DNA of 64,000 nucleotides from Azospirillum thiophilum. GTDB lineage: Bacteria > Pseudomonadota > Alphaproteobacteria > Azospirillales > Azospirillaceae. How positions within the stretch are numbered: position 1 is the first letter of the stretch; every line of letters begins with the position of its first letter. The translations under genes were made by a program, and so were the position numbers. This document shows, in pieces, positions 9,337 to 17,457 of the stretch. Where the stretch lies: the NCBI RefSeq assembly GCF_001305595.1, contig NZ_CP012401.1, forward strand, positions 2,615,001 to 2,679,000, read 5' to 3'. The notes beneath the pieces were generated by a model that did not search any database, had not been told where the DNA came from, and was given only the letters and a program-made list of their open reading frames with translations.

Positions 9337-10137
9337 ATGACCACCAGTCACCACAGCTTCGTCGCCGACAGCTACGGCCCGCGCGCCGATGCCTACGTCA
9401 CCAGCGCCGTCCATGCCGGCGGCGCCGACCTGGACCAGATCGAAACCGTCCTGGCCACCTGGGGGGCCAACCGGGAGGCCGACTGGAAGACCGGCCGGTC
9501 CGGCACCCGCGTGCTGGATCTGGGCTGCGGCGGCGGCCATGTCAGCTACCGCGCCGCGCCCCATGTGACGGAGGTCGTCGCCGTCGACGTCACACCGGAG
9601 ATGCTGGAAGCGGTGGCCCGCACCGCGGCGGAGCGCGGCCTGACCAACATCGTCACCCGTCAGGCCCCGGCCGAACGGCTGCCCTTCGAGGATGGCTGGT
9701 TCGACATGGTGCTCTGCCGCTTCACCGCCCACCATTGGCGGGATTTCGAGGCCGGACTGCGCGAGGCGCGGCGGGTGCTGGCGCCCGGCGGCACGGCGAT
9801 CTTCATCGATTGTGTCGCCCCCGCCCCCGCCGTGCTCGACACCTACCTCCAGGTGGTGGAGGTGCTGCGCGACACCTCCCATGTCCGCAACTACACCACG
9901 GCGGAATGGATGGCTGCATTGGCGCGGGCGGGATTCGCCGTCCGCTCGCTGACGCCCCGGCGCCTGCGGATGGAGTTCGCGGTCTGGACCGCCCGCACCT
10001 GCACGCCGGACCTCCACGCCCAGGCAATCCGCTCCATCCAGCGCAACGCCGCGGCAGAGGTGAAACAGTATTTCGACATCGCCGAGGATGGCAGCTTTCT
10101 GCTCGACACCCTGACGCTGGAGGTCGATCCGATCTAG
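9337..10137 (+). CDS. class I SAM-dependent methyltransferase
   Basis: The ATG at 9337 gives 266 residues. SAM-binding motif I is VLDLGCGGGHVSY (about residues 64-76), with an acidic residue at the end of beta-2 (VVAVDVTPEML). Later motifs include RLPFEDGWFDMVLCRF and the post-motif LAPGGTAIFID. This arrangement matches the UbiE/Methyltransf_11 group. The substrate cannot be read from sequence. Its TAG stop overlaps the convergent MFS stop in the tetranucleotide CTAG (10134-10137). It is divergent from the XRE regulator, which may control it. Confidence 0.88.
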   Translation: MTTSHHSFVADSYGPRADAYVTSAVHAGGADLDQIETVLATWGANREADWKTGRSGTRVLDLGCGGGHVSYRAAPHVTEVVAVDVTPEMLEAVARTAAERGLTNIVTRQAPAERLPFEDGWFDMVLCRFTAHHWRDFEAGLREARRVLAPGGTAIFIDCVAPAPAVLDTYLQVVEVLRDTSHVRNYTTAEWMAALARAGFAVRSLTPRRLRMEFAVWTARTCTPDLHAQAIRSIQRNAAAEVKQYFDIAEDGSFLLDTLTLEVDPI

Positions 10138-11315
10138 CCGGCTACCGCCGCGACCCGCTCGCGCCGGTCCAGCACACCGCTCGCCAGGGTCAGGGCAAGG
10201 CCGCCCAGCACGAACAGCCCGCCGACCCAGGGCGTGGCGCCGAGGCCGAGCGGGGAGGACACCACCTGCCCGCCGAAGAAGGCCCCCACCGCGATGCCCA
10301 GGTTGAAGGCGGCGATGTTGAGGGCGGAGGCGACGTCGACCGCCCCCGGCGCATGGCGCTCTGCCAGTTGGACGACGTAGAGCTGAAGACCGGGGACGTT
10401 GGCGAAGGCCAGCGCCCCCATGCCGGCCAGCGTGATCAAAGCCGGAATCTTGGCATCGGCGGTGAAGGTGAAGACAATCAGGACCACCGCCTGCAGGGCG
10501 AACAGCCAGGCCAGCGCCCGCACCGGCCGGCGGTTCGCCAACCTGCCGCCGACGACGTTGCCGACCGCGATCGCCGCGCCATACAGCACCAGCACAAGGC
10601 TGACGGTCGAATTCGAGAAGCCGGTGATCGTCTCCAGGATCGGCGCCAGGAAGGTGAAGGCGACGAAGGTGCCGCCATAGCCGAGCGCGGTGATGGCGAA
10701 GGCCAGGAGCAGCCGCGGATTGGCCAGGACGCCCAGCTGTGTGCCGAAACCGGCGGCCGGCGGCTGGCTCAGCCGCGCCGGCACCAGCGCCGCCACTCCC
10801 AATCCGCCGACTACGCCCAGTGCCGAAACCGCCAGGAAGGTGGCGCGCCAGCCATAGGTCTGGCCGATCCAGGTGCCCAGCGGTACGCCGGTTACGATGG
10901 CGATGGTCAGGCCGGAGAACATCATGGCGATGGCCGATGCCCGCTTGTCCTCCGGCACCAGATCGGCGGCGATGGTTGAGCCGACCGAGAAGAAGACGCC
11001 ATGGGCGAAGGCGCTCAGCACGCGGGCAACCAGCAGCGTCTCGTAATTAGGGCTGACGCCGGCCAGCAGGTTGCCGGCAACGAAGATACCCATCAGGCCC
11101 AGCAGCAGCGGCTTGCGCCGCAGCCGGCCGGTCAGCGCGGTCAGCACCGGGGCGCCAAAGGTGACGCCGAGGGCATAGACGCTGACCACCATCCCCGCCA
11201 GCGGCAGGCTGACATCCAGATCGCTCGCCACGGTGGGCAGAAGACCGACGACGACGAACTCCGTCGTCCCGATCGCATAGGCGCTGATCGCCAGCGCCAG
11301 CAGTGCGAGAGGCAT
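10134..11315 (-). CDS. MFS exporter, DHA1 (AraJ-like) family
   Basis: The start at 11315 (MPLALLALAISAYAIGTTEF) gives 393 residues with about 12 transmembrane helices. A 26-codon longer form is possible but would add a hydrophilic tail and occupy the shared promoter region. The motif GTTEFVVVGLLP in helix 1 and the loop 2-3 motif GRLRRKPLLLG are typical of DHA1 exporters such as AraJ/YdhP. Substrates of this group are usually sugars or drugs; none can be assigned. It is divergent from a LysR-type regulator, a common arrangement in which the regulator controls the exporter. Confidence 0.9.
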   Translation of the reverse strand: MPLALLALAISAYAIGTTEFVVVGLLPTVASDLDVSLPLAGMVVSVYALGVTFGAPVLTALTGRLRRKPLLLGLMGIFVAGNLLAGVSPNYETLLVARVLSAFAHGVFFSVGSTIAADLVPEDKRASAIAMMFSGLTIAIVTGVPLGTWIGQTYGWRATFLAVSALGVVGGLGVAALVPARLSQPPAAGFGTQLGVLANPRLLLAFAITALGYGGTFVAFTFLAPILETITGFSNSTVSLVLVLYGAAIAVGNVVGGRLANRRPVRALAWLFALQAVVLIVFTFTADAKIPALITLAGMGALAFANVPGLQLYVVQLAERHAPGAVDVASALNIAAFNLGIAVGAFFGGQVVSSPLGLGATPWVGGLFVLGGLALTLASGVLDRRERVAAVAG

Positions 11316-11442
11316 TTCATTGGCTCCATTGTCTGCGGACTGTGCAGGGGAGACCATGTGCGCCATAAGGTGGAGAACGGGAATGCCTGCCATATTCCCA
11401 TGATTTTGTCATTCAAGGACAAGGCAAGGACGAGGTGACGGC

Positions 11443-12384
11443 ATGAGCGATCCACGCGCCTGGGAAATGCGGGTGTTCCTGCGTGTCGCGAGCCACGGCA
11501 GCTTCAGCGCCGCCGGCCGCGACGTCGGGATGACCCCGTCCTCGACCGCCAAGCTGGTCGGCCGGCTGGAGGAGCGGCTGGGGGTGCGTCTGGTCGAACG
11601 TTCGACCCGCAGGCTGCGGCTGACCGCGGAGGGGGACCTGTACCGCGAACGGGCCGAAGCCCTGCTGGGGGACATGGATGCGCTGGATGCGGAGATCGCC
11701 GGCGGTGCCCGGACCCCGACCGGGCCGGTCCGCATCAACGCCTCGGTTCCCTTCGGCCATCACTGCCTGCTGCCGCTGCTGCCGGAATTCCTGCGCGACC
11801 ATCCCGGCATCACGCTGGACGTTACCATGACGGACGAGGTGGTGGATCTCTACGCCGCCCGCGTCGACATCGCGTTCCGCGCCGGCCCCTTGAGCGATTC
11901 GGCCCTGCTGGCGCAGCGGCTGGGCACGGTGCGCCGGCGGATCGTCGCATCGCCCGGCTATCTGGAGCGCAAGGGCGTGCCGTTGACCGCCGCCGACCTG
12001 GAGACGCACGACTGCCTGGGGTTCAATTTCCGCCGTGCCGCCGCGGTCTGGCCGCTGAAGTCCGGCGGCCGGCTGGTCGACCGCGAGGTGCCCACCCGCG
12101 TGCTCGCCAACAATGGCGAGACCGTGCGCCACATGGCCCTGCTGGGGCTCGGGCTGGGGCGGCTTGCCGAGTACCATGTCCGCGACGATCTGCGGGACGG
12201 GCGGCTGCGGACGGTGCTGGACGGGGTGCTGGTCGATACCGAGGAAATCCACGCGGTCTATACCGGCCGCGAGCGGGTGCCGCGTCGTGTACGCGCCTTC
12301 CTGGATTTCATGACCCCGCGCCTGCGCGCCCGGCTGGCGGGGCAAGGCTTTCCAGACCGACCCGTCCGGGAAAGCGCATCCTGA
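11443..12384 (+). CDS. LysR-family transcriptional regulator
   Basis: This 313-residue protein has an N-terminal winged helix-turn-helix (residues 5-64, VASHGSFSAAGRDVGMTPSS) and a type 2 periplasmic-binding-like effector domain (about 90-295). The start lies 127 bases from the divergent MFS exporter start, so the pair probably shares a regulated promoter. The stop is followed by a strong hairpin. The family assignment is secure; the effector is unknown. Confidence 0.93.
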   Translation: MSDPRAWEMRVFLRVASHGSFSAAGRDVGMTPSSTAKLVGRLEERLGVRLVERSTRRLRLTAEGDLYRERAEALLGDMDALDAEIAGGARTPTGPVRINASVPFGHHCLLPLLPEFLRDHPGITLDVTMTDEVVDLYAARVDIAFRAGPLSDSALLAQRLGTVRRRIVASPGYLERKGVPLTAADLETHDCLGFNFRRAAAVWPLKSGGRLVDREVPTRVLANNGETVRHMALLGLGLGRLAEYHVRDDLRDGRLRTVLDGVLVDTEEIHAVYTGRERVPRRVRAFLDFMTPRLRARLAGQGFPDRPVRESAS

Positions 12385-12390
12385 AACGAC

Positions 12391-12420
12391 ATCGGCCGGA
12401 TGACGAGGCATCCGGCCGAT
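12391..12420. terminator. bidirectional hairpin between lysR gene and ssb
   Basis: ATCGGCCGGATG and CATCCGGCCGAT form perfect 12-base arms around the loop ACGAGG. The hairpin sits between two convergent genes. No strong T-tract follows on either strand, so it may work with Rho or simply protect 3' ends. Confidence 0.6.
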
Positions 12421-12456
12421 CGATCGCAATTGACCCGCTCGTCGGTCAGAACGCGG

Positions 12457-12963
12457 TCAGAAGGGGATCTCGTCGTCGAGATCCTCGTGACGGGGCGGGG
12501 CGCCACCACCGCTGCGGCCGCCACCCGACTGGCCGCCACCGGACTGGCCACCGCCATAATTGCCGCCGCCGCCGTAGCCGCCGCCACTCCCACCGCCGCG
12601 CGACTCGTAGCCGCCGCTGCTGCTGCCGCCACCGAAGCTGCCGCCGCCCTCTTCGCGGGCACCGCCGGTGAAGTCGATCTCGGCCACGCGGACGGACAGG
12701 CCGGCGCCGCGGGTGCCGTCGCGCTTCTCATACTCGCGCAGGGTGACTTCGCCCGACACGACGACGCTCTTGCCCTTGGTCAGGTGCGGCGCGAGCGACT
12801 CGGCGCGCCGGCCCCAGATCGAGCAATCGACCCACTGGGTCGTCTTGCGTTCGCCGAAACCGACATCGTTGGCGACGCGGAAACCCAGCACCTTCTCGCC
12901 GCTCTGGGTCGTGCGCAATTCGCCGTCCGCGCCCAGGCGTCCCGTAAACGTCCAAACATTCAT
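12457..12963 (-). CDS. ssb: single-stranded DNA-binding protein
   Basis: This 168-residue protein has an OB-fold domain at residues 1-105 (MNVWTFTGRLGADGELR, then TQWVDCSIWG). A glycine/serine-rich linker of about 50 residues follows, ending in the acidic interaction tip DDEIPF that recruits DNA-repair and replication partners. The OB domain starts directly at MNVWTFTGRLG and is somewhat divergent from the longest ssb forms. A second chromosomal ssb is therefore possible elsewhere. The gene is monocistronic in appearance, with convergent or distant neighbours. Confidence 0.93.
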   Translation of the reverse strand: MNVWTFTGRLGADGELRTTQSGEKVLGFRVANDVGFGERKTTQWVDCSIWGRRAESLAPHLTKGKSVVVSGEVTLREYEKRDGTRGAGLSVRVAEIDFTGGAREEGGGSFGGGSSSGGYESRGGGSGGGYGGGGNYGGGQSGGGQSGGGRSGGGAPPRHEDLDDEIPF

Positions 12964-13279
12964 CGCTCGTTGCTCCTAAGCGCGAGTGTCCCAGCATCCA
13001 TGCCGACCCGTCAGGATGCCTGGCGGAGGCACCCAGATGCCGAGGGTTCCCATTCGCAGGGCCGGCTGTTCAAAATGGCGACCATCCCCCCGGTCCCGCG
13101 CAACGAAGCACGATGGACCGACGCCGGTCAACCGCCGTCGGACACGCCCTGGCGATACACGGACCGACGCACTCGCCCCGCCGTTCCGCACCAGAACACT
13201 CCATGAACAAATATAGCAGAGGAACGGTTGCGGGAAAACCGTTTCCTTCGAGCATGGAAGGGGGAGCGCGTGACTCCGC
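12964..13279. other. gene-free stretch upstream of ssb
   Basis: The 316 bases between the ssb start and the response regulator stop hold no credible gene. Open frames here lack codon bias and ribosome-binding sites. The region should contain the ssb promoter, but no clear -35/-10 pair or LexA-type box was recognised. Confidence 0.6.
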
Positions 13280-13708
13280 TCAGCGCAGGCGGCGTGCCGC
13301 CAAATCGAGCGCGACCTTCAGCTGGGCATGCGAAAAAGGCTTGTGCACCACGCCGAGCGGATAGGTCTCGGTGATGCGGGCCATGGTGCCGTGGTCGCTG
13401 TTGCCCGACAGGTAGATGGAGCGGACGCCATGGCCGAGGTTCAACCGCCGCGCCACGGCGATGCCGTCGCCACCGCCCAGCCGCACATCCATCAACGCAA
13501 GGTCGGGACGCTCCCGCGTGGCCAGTTCGACCGCTTCATCCTCGGTCCGCGCGACGCCGCACAGGGTATGGCCCAGATCCGTCACCACGACCGCCAGCAT
13601 GTCGGCGGCGGCACCGTCATCCTCCACCACGATCAGACGCAGGGGCTGTCCTGGCACACGGGTGCGCTGGGACGCATTCGGCTTGACGACGGCGTCGATC
13701 CTGAGCAT
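13280..13708 (-). CDS. receiver-domain-only response regulator
   Basis: This 142-residue protein is a single CheY-like receiver with a 20-residue N-terminal extension. The acidic pair is VEDDG, the phosphoacceptor aspartate sits in LALMDVRL, the conserved Ser is in IYLSGNS and the Lys in VHKPFS. There is no output domain. It resembles the receiver half of PhyR-like proteins. No histidine kinase is adjacent. It lies next to the uncharacterised cluster at 13.9-18.0 kb, but a functional tie is only inferred. Confidence 0.88.
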   Translation of the reverse strand: MLRIDAVVKPNASQRTRVPGQPLRLIVVEDDGAAADMLAVVVTDLGHTLCGVARTEDEAVELATRERPDLALMDVRLGGGDGIAVARRLNLGHGVRSIYLSGNSDHGTMARITETYPLGVVHKPFSHAQLKVALDLAARRLR

Positions 13709-13936
13709 GCGACCGACCTCGGGGCATCACGACGTTGAAGCGGCAGGCGGCGAATATTGGTAAAATTCCGTTTACCAATAGGCCGTTTGTACTAACACTC
13801 CCCCGAATTTGCAAGCTCAATCGTTCAGATCCTGACCTTTCGCTCGACTCGATGCAGAAAGAGCGCAGTTCAGGCAACCCGTCCCGGTTCGGGTCGGGAA
13901 ATATCCGTCGACAGCCGTCCTTGCGACCGCAAACCG

Positions 13937-14707
13937 TCAACGTCCGGCCGGACCCAGCCAGTCGATTCCACCAGCGGGGCGGGGGCCGCCGGTCCCGCCG
14001 TTGCGCACCGTCGCCGCGCGCGACGGCGGCGGGACCGGCGCCGGTTCGCTGGCGAGCCAAGAGGCTTGGCCGTCCGCCGGCCGCGCCGCCGACCGTGCCT
14101 CCGACAGGGGATCGGGAGCGGATCGCGCAGGTTCCGGCGCCGGGTCCGCAGACACGGCCGCGGGCTGAATCAAAGGCTTGATCGCCGCCGGCAGCGGCCG
14201 TTCGGTGATCGCAGCGGAGCGGAACGGGATGGCGGGCGGCTGCACCTGGGGCGCCGGCTCCGCCGCGAACGGCCGGGGCGGCTCCGATTGGCGCGGCGGC
14301 GGCTCGGCAAGCTCGTCCCAGGCTGCCGCCGGACGCAGGCGGGGGGCATCGGCGGCGCCCAGCCGGGACGGGCGTTCATCATCCGCGAGCGCGCCGGTCT
14401 GGGTGTCGAGCCGCCGCGCCTGTTCGCGAATCTCCAGAAGGGTGGTCACCGCGAGTTGCAGAAGCGGAGCCAGAGCCATGGGATCGGCCATCTGCTCCGC
14501 GCTCAGCGCGGCGAAGCGGTCGCGAACCTCCTCCACCGCCCGCTCGACGCCGTCGCGCAGCGCACCGGCCTCATGCGCGAGCCGTTCCAGATCCTCGCGC
14601 AGGGCCGATATCTCGCAAGCCTGCCGCAACTCGTGGAAGCCGACGATCCCAGCCCCCGGCGCGGATGCGGATCGCCGGTCCCGTGACGAACCAAAATCGT
14701 GAGGCAT
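13937..14707 (-). CDS. hypothetical protein, coiled-coil N-terminus and disordered Pro/Ala-rich C-terminus
   Basis: The ATG at 14707 (MPHDFGSS) gives 256 residues; a 25-codon longer form is possible. Residues 25-110 are predicted by eye to be helical or coiled coil (ALREDLERLAHEAGALRDGV, then LLQLAVTTLLEIREQARRLD). Residues 115-256 are rich in Pro, Ala, Glu and Arg and look disordered. No signal peptide or membrane segment is present and no family was recognised. It is divergent from the ParA-like fusion with about 240 bases between starts, which hints at shared regulation. Confidence 0.65.
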   Translation of the reverse strand: MPHDFGSSRDRRSASAPGAGIVGFHELRQACEISALREDLERLAHEAGALRDGVERAVEEVRDRFAALSAEQMADPMALAPLLQLAVTTLLEIREQARRLDTQTGALADDERPSRLGAADAPRLRPAAAWDELAEPPPRQSEPPRPFAAEPAPQVQPPAIPFRSAAITERPLPAAIKPLIQPAAVSADPAPEPARSAPDPLSEARSAARPADGQASWLASEPAPVPPPSRAATVRNGGTGGPRPAGGIDWLGPAGR

Positions 14708-14946
14708 CCTGCCCAACCCCGATTCCAAGCCCAGCCCGAAACGGATCGGGCAGTTGTGTTGCAAACCACGCAACCGGACCACGGTTCCAAAAGCGAACGT
14801 CGGGCGCCGGTGCTGGAACGTCGGCGAAGTCGCTGGGCGTCACGACCGACGCCCCCGGACCGGGACCGATGTTTAGCGCTGTTGAAGTCGTTTGGAAACC
14901 GTTTGCGCGTGATGGCCGCTTGTACTATTTTTTCGGCCCCGGGGGA

Positions 14947-16806
14947 ATGGATTCCTTGCGATCCAACATCCAGGCGTCTCCCCGCCGCCTTTTCATCTTG
15001 CCGGAATCCCATACGGTGTCGATCGACCGCTCGGAACTTGAACGGCTCCTTGCCGATCGCCCGGCTGGCAGCCGCAGCGCCATGCAGGCGGTTCGCGAAA
15101 GCTATGGCGACATCGGGCTGATGCGCGAACGCGGCCTGTCATGGGCGGAAATCTCCGACCTGCTGGCCACGCTGGGCGTAACCGCCCGCGACAACCAGCC
15201 GATCTCGCCGGTTACCCTGCGCTCCGCCTTCTTCCTGGTCGGCAACGAGGGGCGTGGCGAGCAGGCCGGCGACACTGCCCGCCCGACCGTCGCCACGCCT
15301 GCGGAAACCCTGGCCGCCGTCCATGAAGCGGCACTGTCCGCCGGCACGAAGGAGGAGATGGAGGGGGAGGATGCCGGCGCAGGGATGGCCGGAAGTCCCG
15401 ACACCCCAGACGTCAACCAAGACGCACCTCAGCTCGAAGCCCCCGCGGCCGAGCCCGCGACAGCAACCGCTTCCGCCGCCGAGCCGATTGCGACCGATCT
15501 CTCTGAGGCAATTCCCCCGGCGGACGATCCCCCGGCGGACGATGAAGCCCCTGCGGCGAACGATCCGGACGACATGGCGGAGGAGGCGTCCGCCACCGAA
15601 GCCCCGACCCCGGCCGAACAACCCGAAGTCCAACAGCCCGAAACGGCAGTCGACTCTCCTGTGCCGGAGGCACCTGACGGCACTCAGGTAGAAGCCGGTC
15701 AGGAACCACCCCATCATGAGGCGCCGAAACCCGCCTCCCCTGCCCCCAACCTGCTGGCACCCGCGCTCGACCCGGCCGCCGAGTCCGTTGCCATCCCCAT
15801 TGCAGACGAACCTGTGCTCGATCCCGTTACGGACGACTCGCCCTCCGCCGGGCCGCTGGCCGAAGCGCCGGCCGCCGACGATGCAGGGCCGTCATCCGAA
15901 TCGACACCCAAGCCGGAACCGGCATCCGCGGCGGTCGCACAAAGCACCCGCTCCTTGGCGTCTCCCGATAAAATGTCCCACGACAAACCAACAAACGTAC
16001 ACTGGAAAGGCGATCGCATGCTGGGCACGATCTTCGTCCTCAATGACCGCGGCGGCGTCGGCAAGACGCTGCTGTCCCATCACCTGATGGCGACCGCCAT
16101 GCTCGAAGGCCTGCAATTGAAGGTCGTCGAGTACGAGGTGAACGAGCGTCTCGCCCGACTGTTCGGCCCGGACGTGGTCGAACATCGCCGCATCACGCAG
16201 GACTTCATGAACATGATGGGGTCGGCCGACGGCTTCTACGAGTTCTGGGACCTGATCGGGCCGGAACTGCAGCGCGGCGGCCGCCTGTTCGATTTCGGCG
16301 GCAACATCTCGCAATGGTTCTTCAACTGGGCCGAGGTGTCGGGCTTCGACTATTACGTCGGCGACGGCGAGCGGCTGACCTTCATGGTGCCGGTGACCGT
16401 CGACCTCGCCTCGCTGTCCACCGGCATGACCACGCTGGAGCGGGTGGCGACCATCGCCCCGAAGGCCAAGCGCGTCCTGGTGGAAAACGGCTTCTCCGGC
16501 CCCTTCTCGCAGCTGGAGGACAGCCAGTATGCCCGCCGCAAGGCCGAGATGGTGGAACGCGAGGGGCTGCATGTCATCTCGATGCCGCCCTGCACCGCCC
16601 CGGCCTGGGCGCGCCTGACCGGCCACCGGCTGGATCAGGTTGCGACGATGACGCGTGAGGATCTGGTGAAGCTGGGCATGACCCCGCCGGTCGCCTCTCG
16701 TTCGCTGATCATCATCCACGAATGGCTGCGCAACATGCGCCAGGCGCTGTCACCCTATCTGCACGACGCCTTCCGCCAGACCGCGACCGCGACCAAGGGC
16801 CGCTGA
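14947..16806 (+). CDS. fusion of a DNA-binding-like domain, acidic linker and divergent ParA-like ATPase
   Basis: The ATG at 14947 (MDSLRSNIQ) has a GGGGGA upstream and gives 619 residues. Residues 1-105 contain a helical block (YGDIGLMRERGLSWAEISDL, then ISPVTLRSAFF) resembling the helix-turn-helix part of TraK-like conjugation proteins. Residues 115-345 form an acidic Ala/Pro/Glu/Asp linker. From residue 358 a ParA/MinD-type P-loop domain begins. Its Walker A is NDRGGVGKTLL, so the usual signature lysine of KGGxGKT is Arg368, while the P-loop Lys373 is kept. The Walker-B-like strand reads LFDFGGN (Asp449) instead of the usual D-x-x-P. An in-frame ATG at 16018 with GGAAAGG before it, or one at 15973, could start an ATPase-only product. 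The function is unknown. The cluster context suggests positioning of some cargo at the membrane. Confidence 0.75.
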   Translation: MDSLRSNIQASPRRLFILPESHTVSIDRSELERLLADRPAGSRSAMQAVRESYGDIGLMRERGLSWAEISDLLATLGVTARDNQPISPVTLRSAFFLVGNEGRGEQAGDTARPTVATPAETLAAVHEAALSAGTKEEMEGEDAGAGMAGSPDTPDVNQDAPQLEAPAAEPATATASAAEPIATDLSEAIPPADDPPADDEAPAANDPDDMAEEASATEAPTPAEQPEVQQPETAVDSPVPEAPDGTQVEAGQEPPHHEAPKPASPAPNLLAPALDPAAESVAIPIADEPVLDPVTDDSPSAGPLAEAPAADDAGPSSESTPKPEPASAAVAQSTRSLASPDKMSHDKPTNVHWKGDRMLGTIFVLNDRGGVGKTLLSHHLMATAMLEGLQLKVVEYEVNERLARLFGPDVVEHRRITQDFMNMMGSADGFYEFWDLIGPELQRGGRLFDFGGNISQWFFNWAEVSGFDYYVGDGERLTFMVPVTVDLASLSTGMTTLERVATIAPKAKRVLVENGFSGPFSQLEDSQYARRKAEMVEREGLHVISMPPCTAPAWARLTGHRLDQVATMTREDLVKLGMTPPVASRSLIIIHEWLRNMRQALSPYLHDAFRQTATATKGR

Positions 16807-16844
16807 CGGTTCCAGGCGCCAGCGTTCAGGCGTTACGAAACGAA

Positions 16845-16870
16845 CAGGGGCGTCCTGCGGGGCGCCCCTG
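16845..16870 (+). terminator. hairpin after the ParA-like gene
   Basis: CAGGGGCG (16845-16852) pairs perfectly with CGCCCCTG (16863-16870). It is followed by CCCTTTTCC and further T-rich CGTTT repeats on the plus strand. Its position between convergent genes and the T-rich trailer support a terminator for the plus-strand gene. Confidence 0.6.
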
Positions 16871-16902
16871 CCCTTTTCCGTTTCCGTTTGCGTTTCTGGA
16901 CC

Positions 16903-17457
16903 TCAAGCGGCGCTGCGGGCCGGGCTGGCGCTGTACAGGTTTTCCTTGACCGGTGTCACCGAGCGCACATGATAGCCCGGCCGGGCGCTGAAGCGTCGGT
17001 TGGCGCGCTCTGCGGCCTCGCGGTCCGACTCCGCCCACACCAGATAGGTGCGACCGCGCGCCCATTCGGTGGCCAGCGGATGGACGGCATCGATCTCGCC
17101 GATCTGCTGGTTCACCACGGTGACCAGCCATTCCTTGTCGCCCGGATTGCGGCGGTCGGTCAGGATCAGGATCTGCGGGCGGCGCTTGGACTGCGCCTCC
17201 GTCAGGCGCTGTTGCACTTCGGCCTGCTTGCCGCGCAATTCCACCATGCCACGCACCAACTCGCCGATCTCGGCATGGAGCGCCTCTTCCTCGCGGTGCA
17301 GGCGGTGGATGGTGGCATCCAGCTTGTCCAGGTTGGACCGCACGCCACGGACGCGCTGGCGGGACTGCGATACCCGCTGCTCCACCGCCAGCAGCACGTT
17401 GCCGAGCCACGCCCCGATGGCGACGATCGCCAGGACGATGATGAAGTTGATCATCAT
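16903..17457 (-). CDS. membrane-anchored coiled-coil protein (second of a coupled pair)
   Basis: This 184-residue protein has a single N-terminal transmembrane helix (residues 3-24, NFIIVLAIVAIGAWLGNVLL). A coiled coil covers about residues 27-95 (heptad-like LDKLDATIHRLHREEEALHA). A small alpha/beta C-terminal domain (about 98-175) contains LILTDRRNP and TYLVWAESDREAAERANRRF. Its start overlaps the upstream stop in ATGA, so translation is coupled. The architecture parallels its upstream partner, which suggests hetero-oligomerisation. No known family was recognised. It is convergent with the ParA-like fusion. Confidence 0.72.
   Translation of the reverse strand: MMINFIIVLAIVAIGAWLGNVLLAVEQRVSQSRQRVRGVRSNLDKLDATIHRLHREEEALHAEIGELVRGMVELRGKQAEVQQRLTEAQSKRRPQILILTDRRNPGDKEWLVTVVNQQIGEIDAVHPLATEWARGRTYLVWAESDREAAERANRRFSARPGYHVRSVTPVKENLYSASPARSAA

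Noticed and set aside
12500-12640. Short GC-rich repeats in the ssb gene, and the Ala/Pro repeats in the pdh linkers, considered as repeat arrays
   Set aside because: They encode low-complexity linkers in frame and have no spacer-repeat structure, so they are not CRISPR or mobile repeats.
12400-13206. 268-codon plus-strand frame opposite ssb
   Set aside because: It is antisense to ssb and composed of Ala-rich shadow sequence.
16871-16900. Tandem CGTTT-type repeats after the ParA-like terminator
   Set aside because: Too short and irregular to call a repeat element; it is explained as the T-rich trailer of the terminator.
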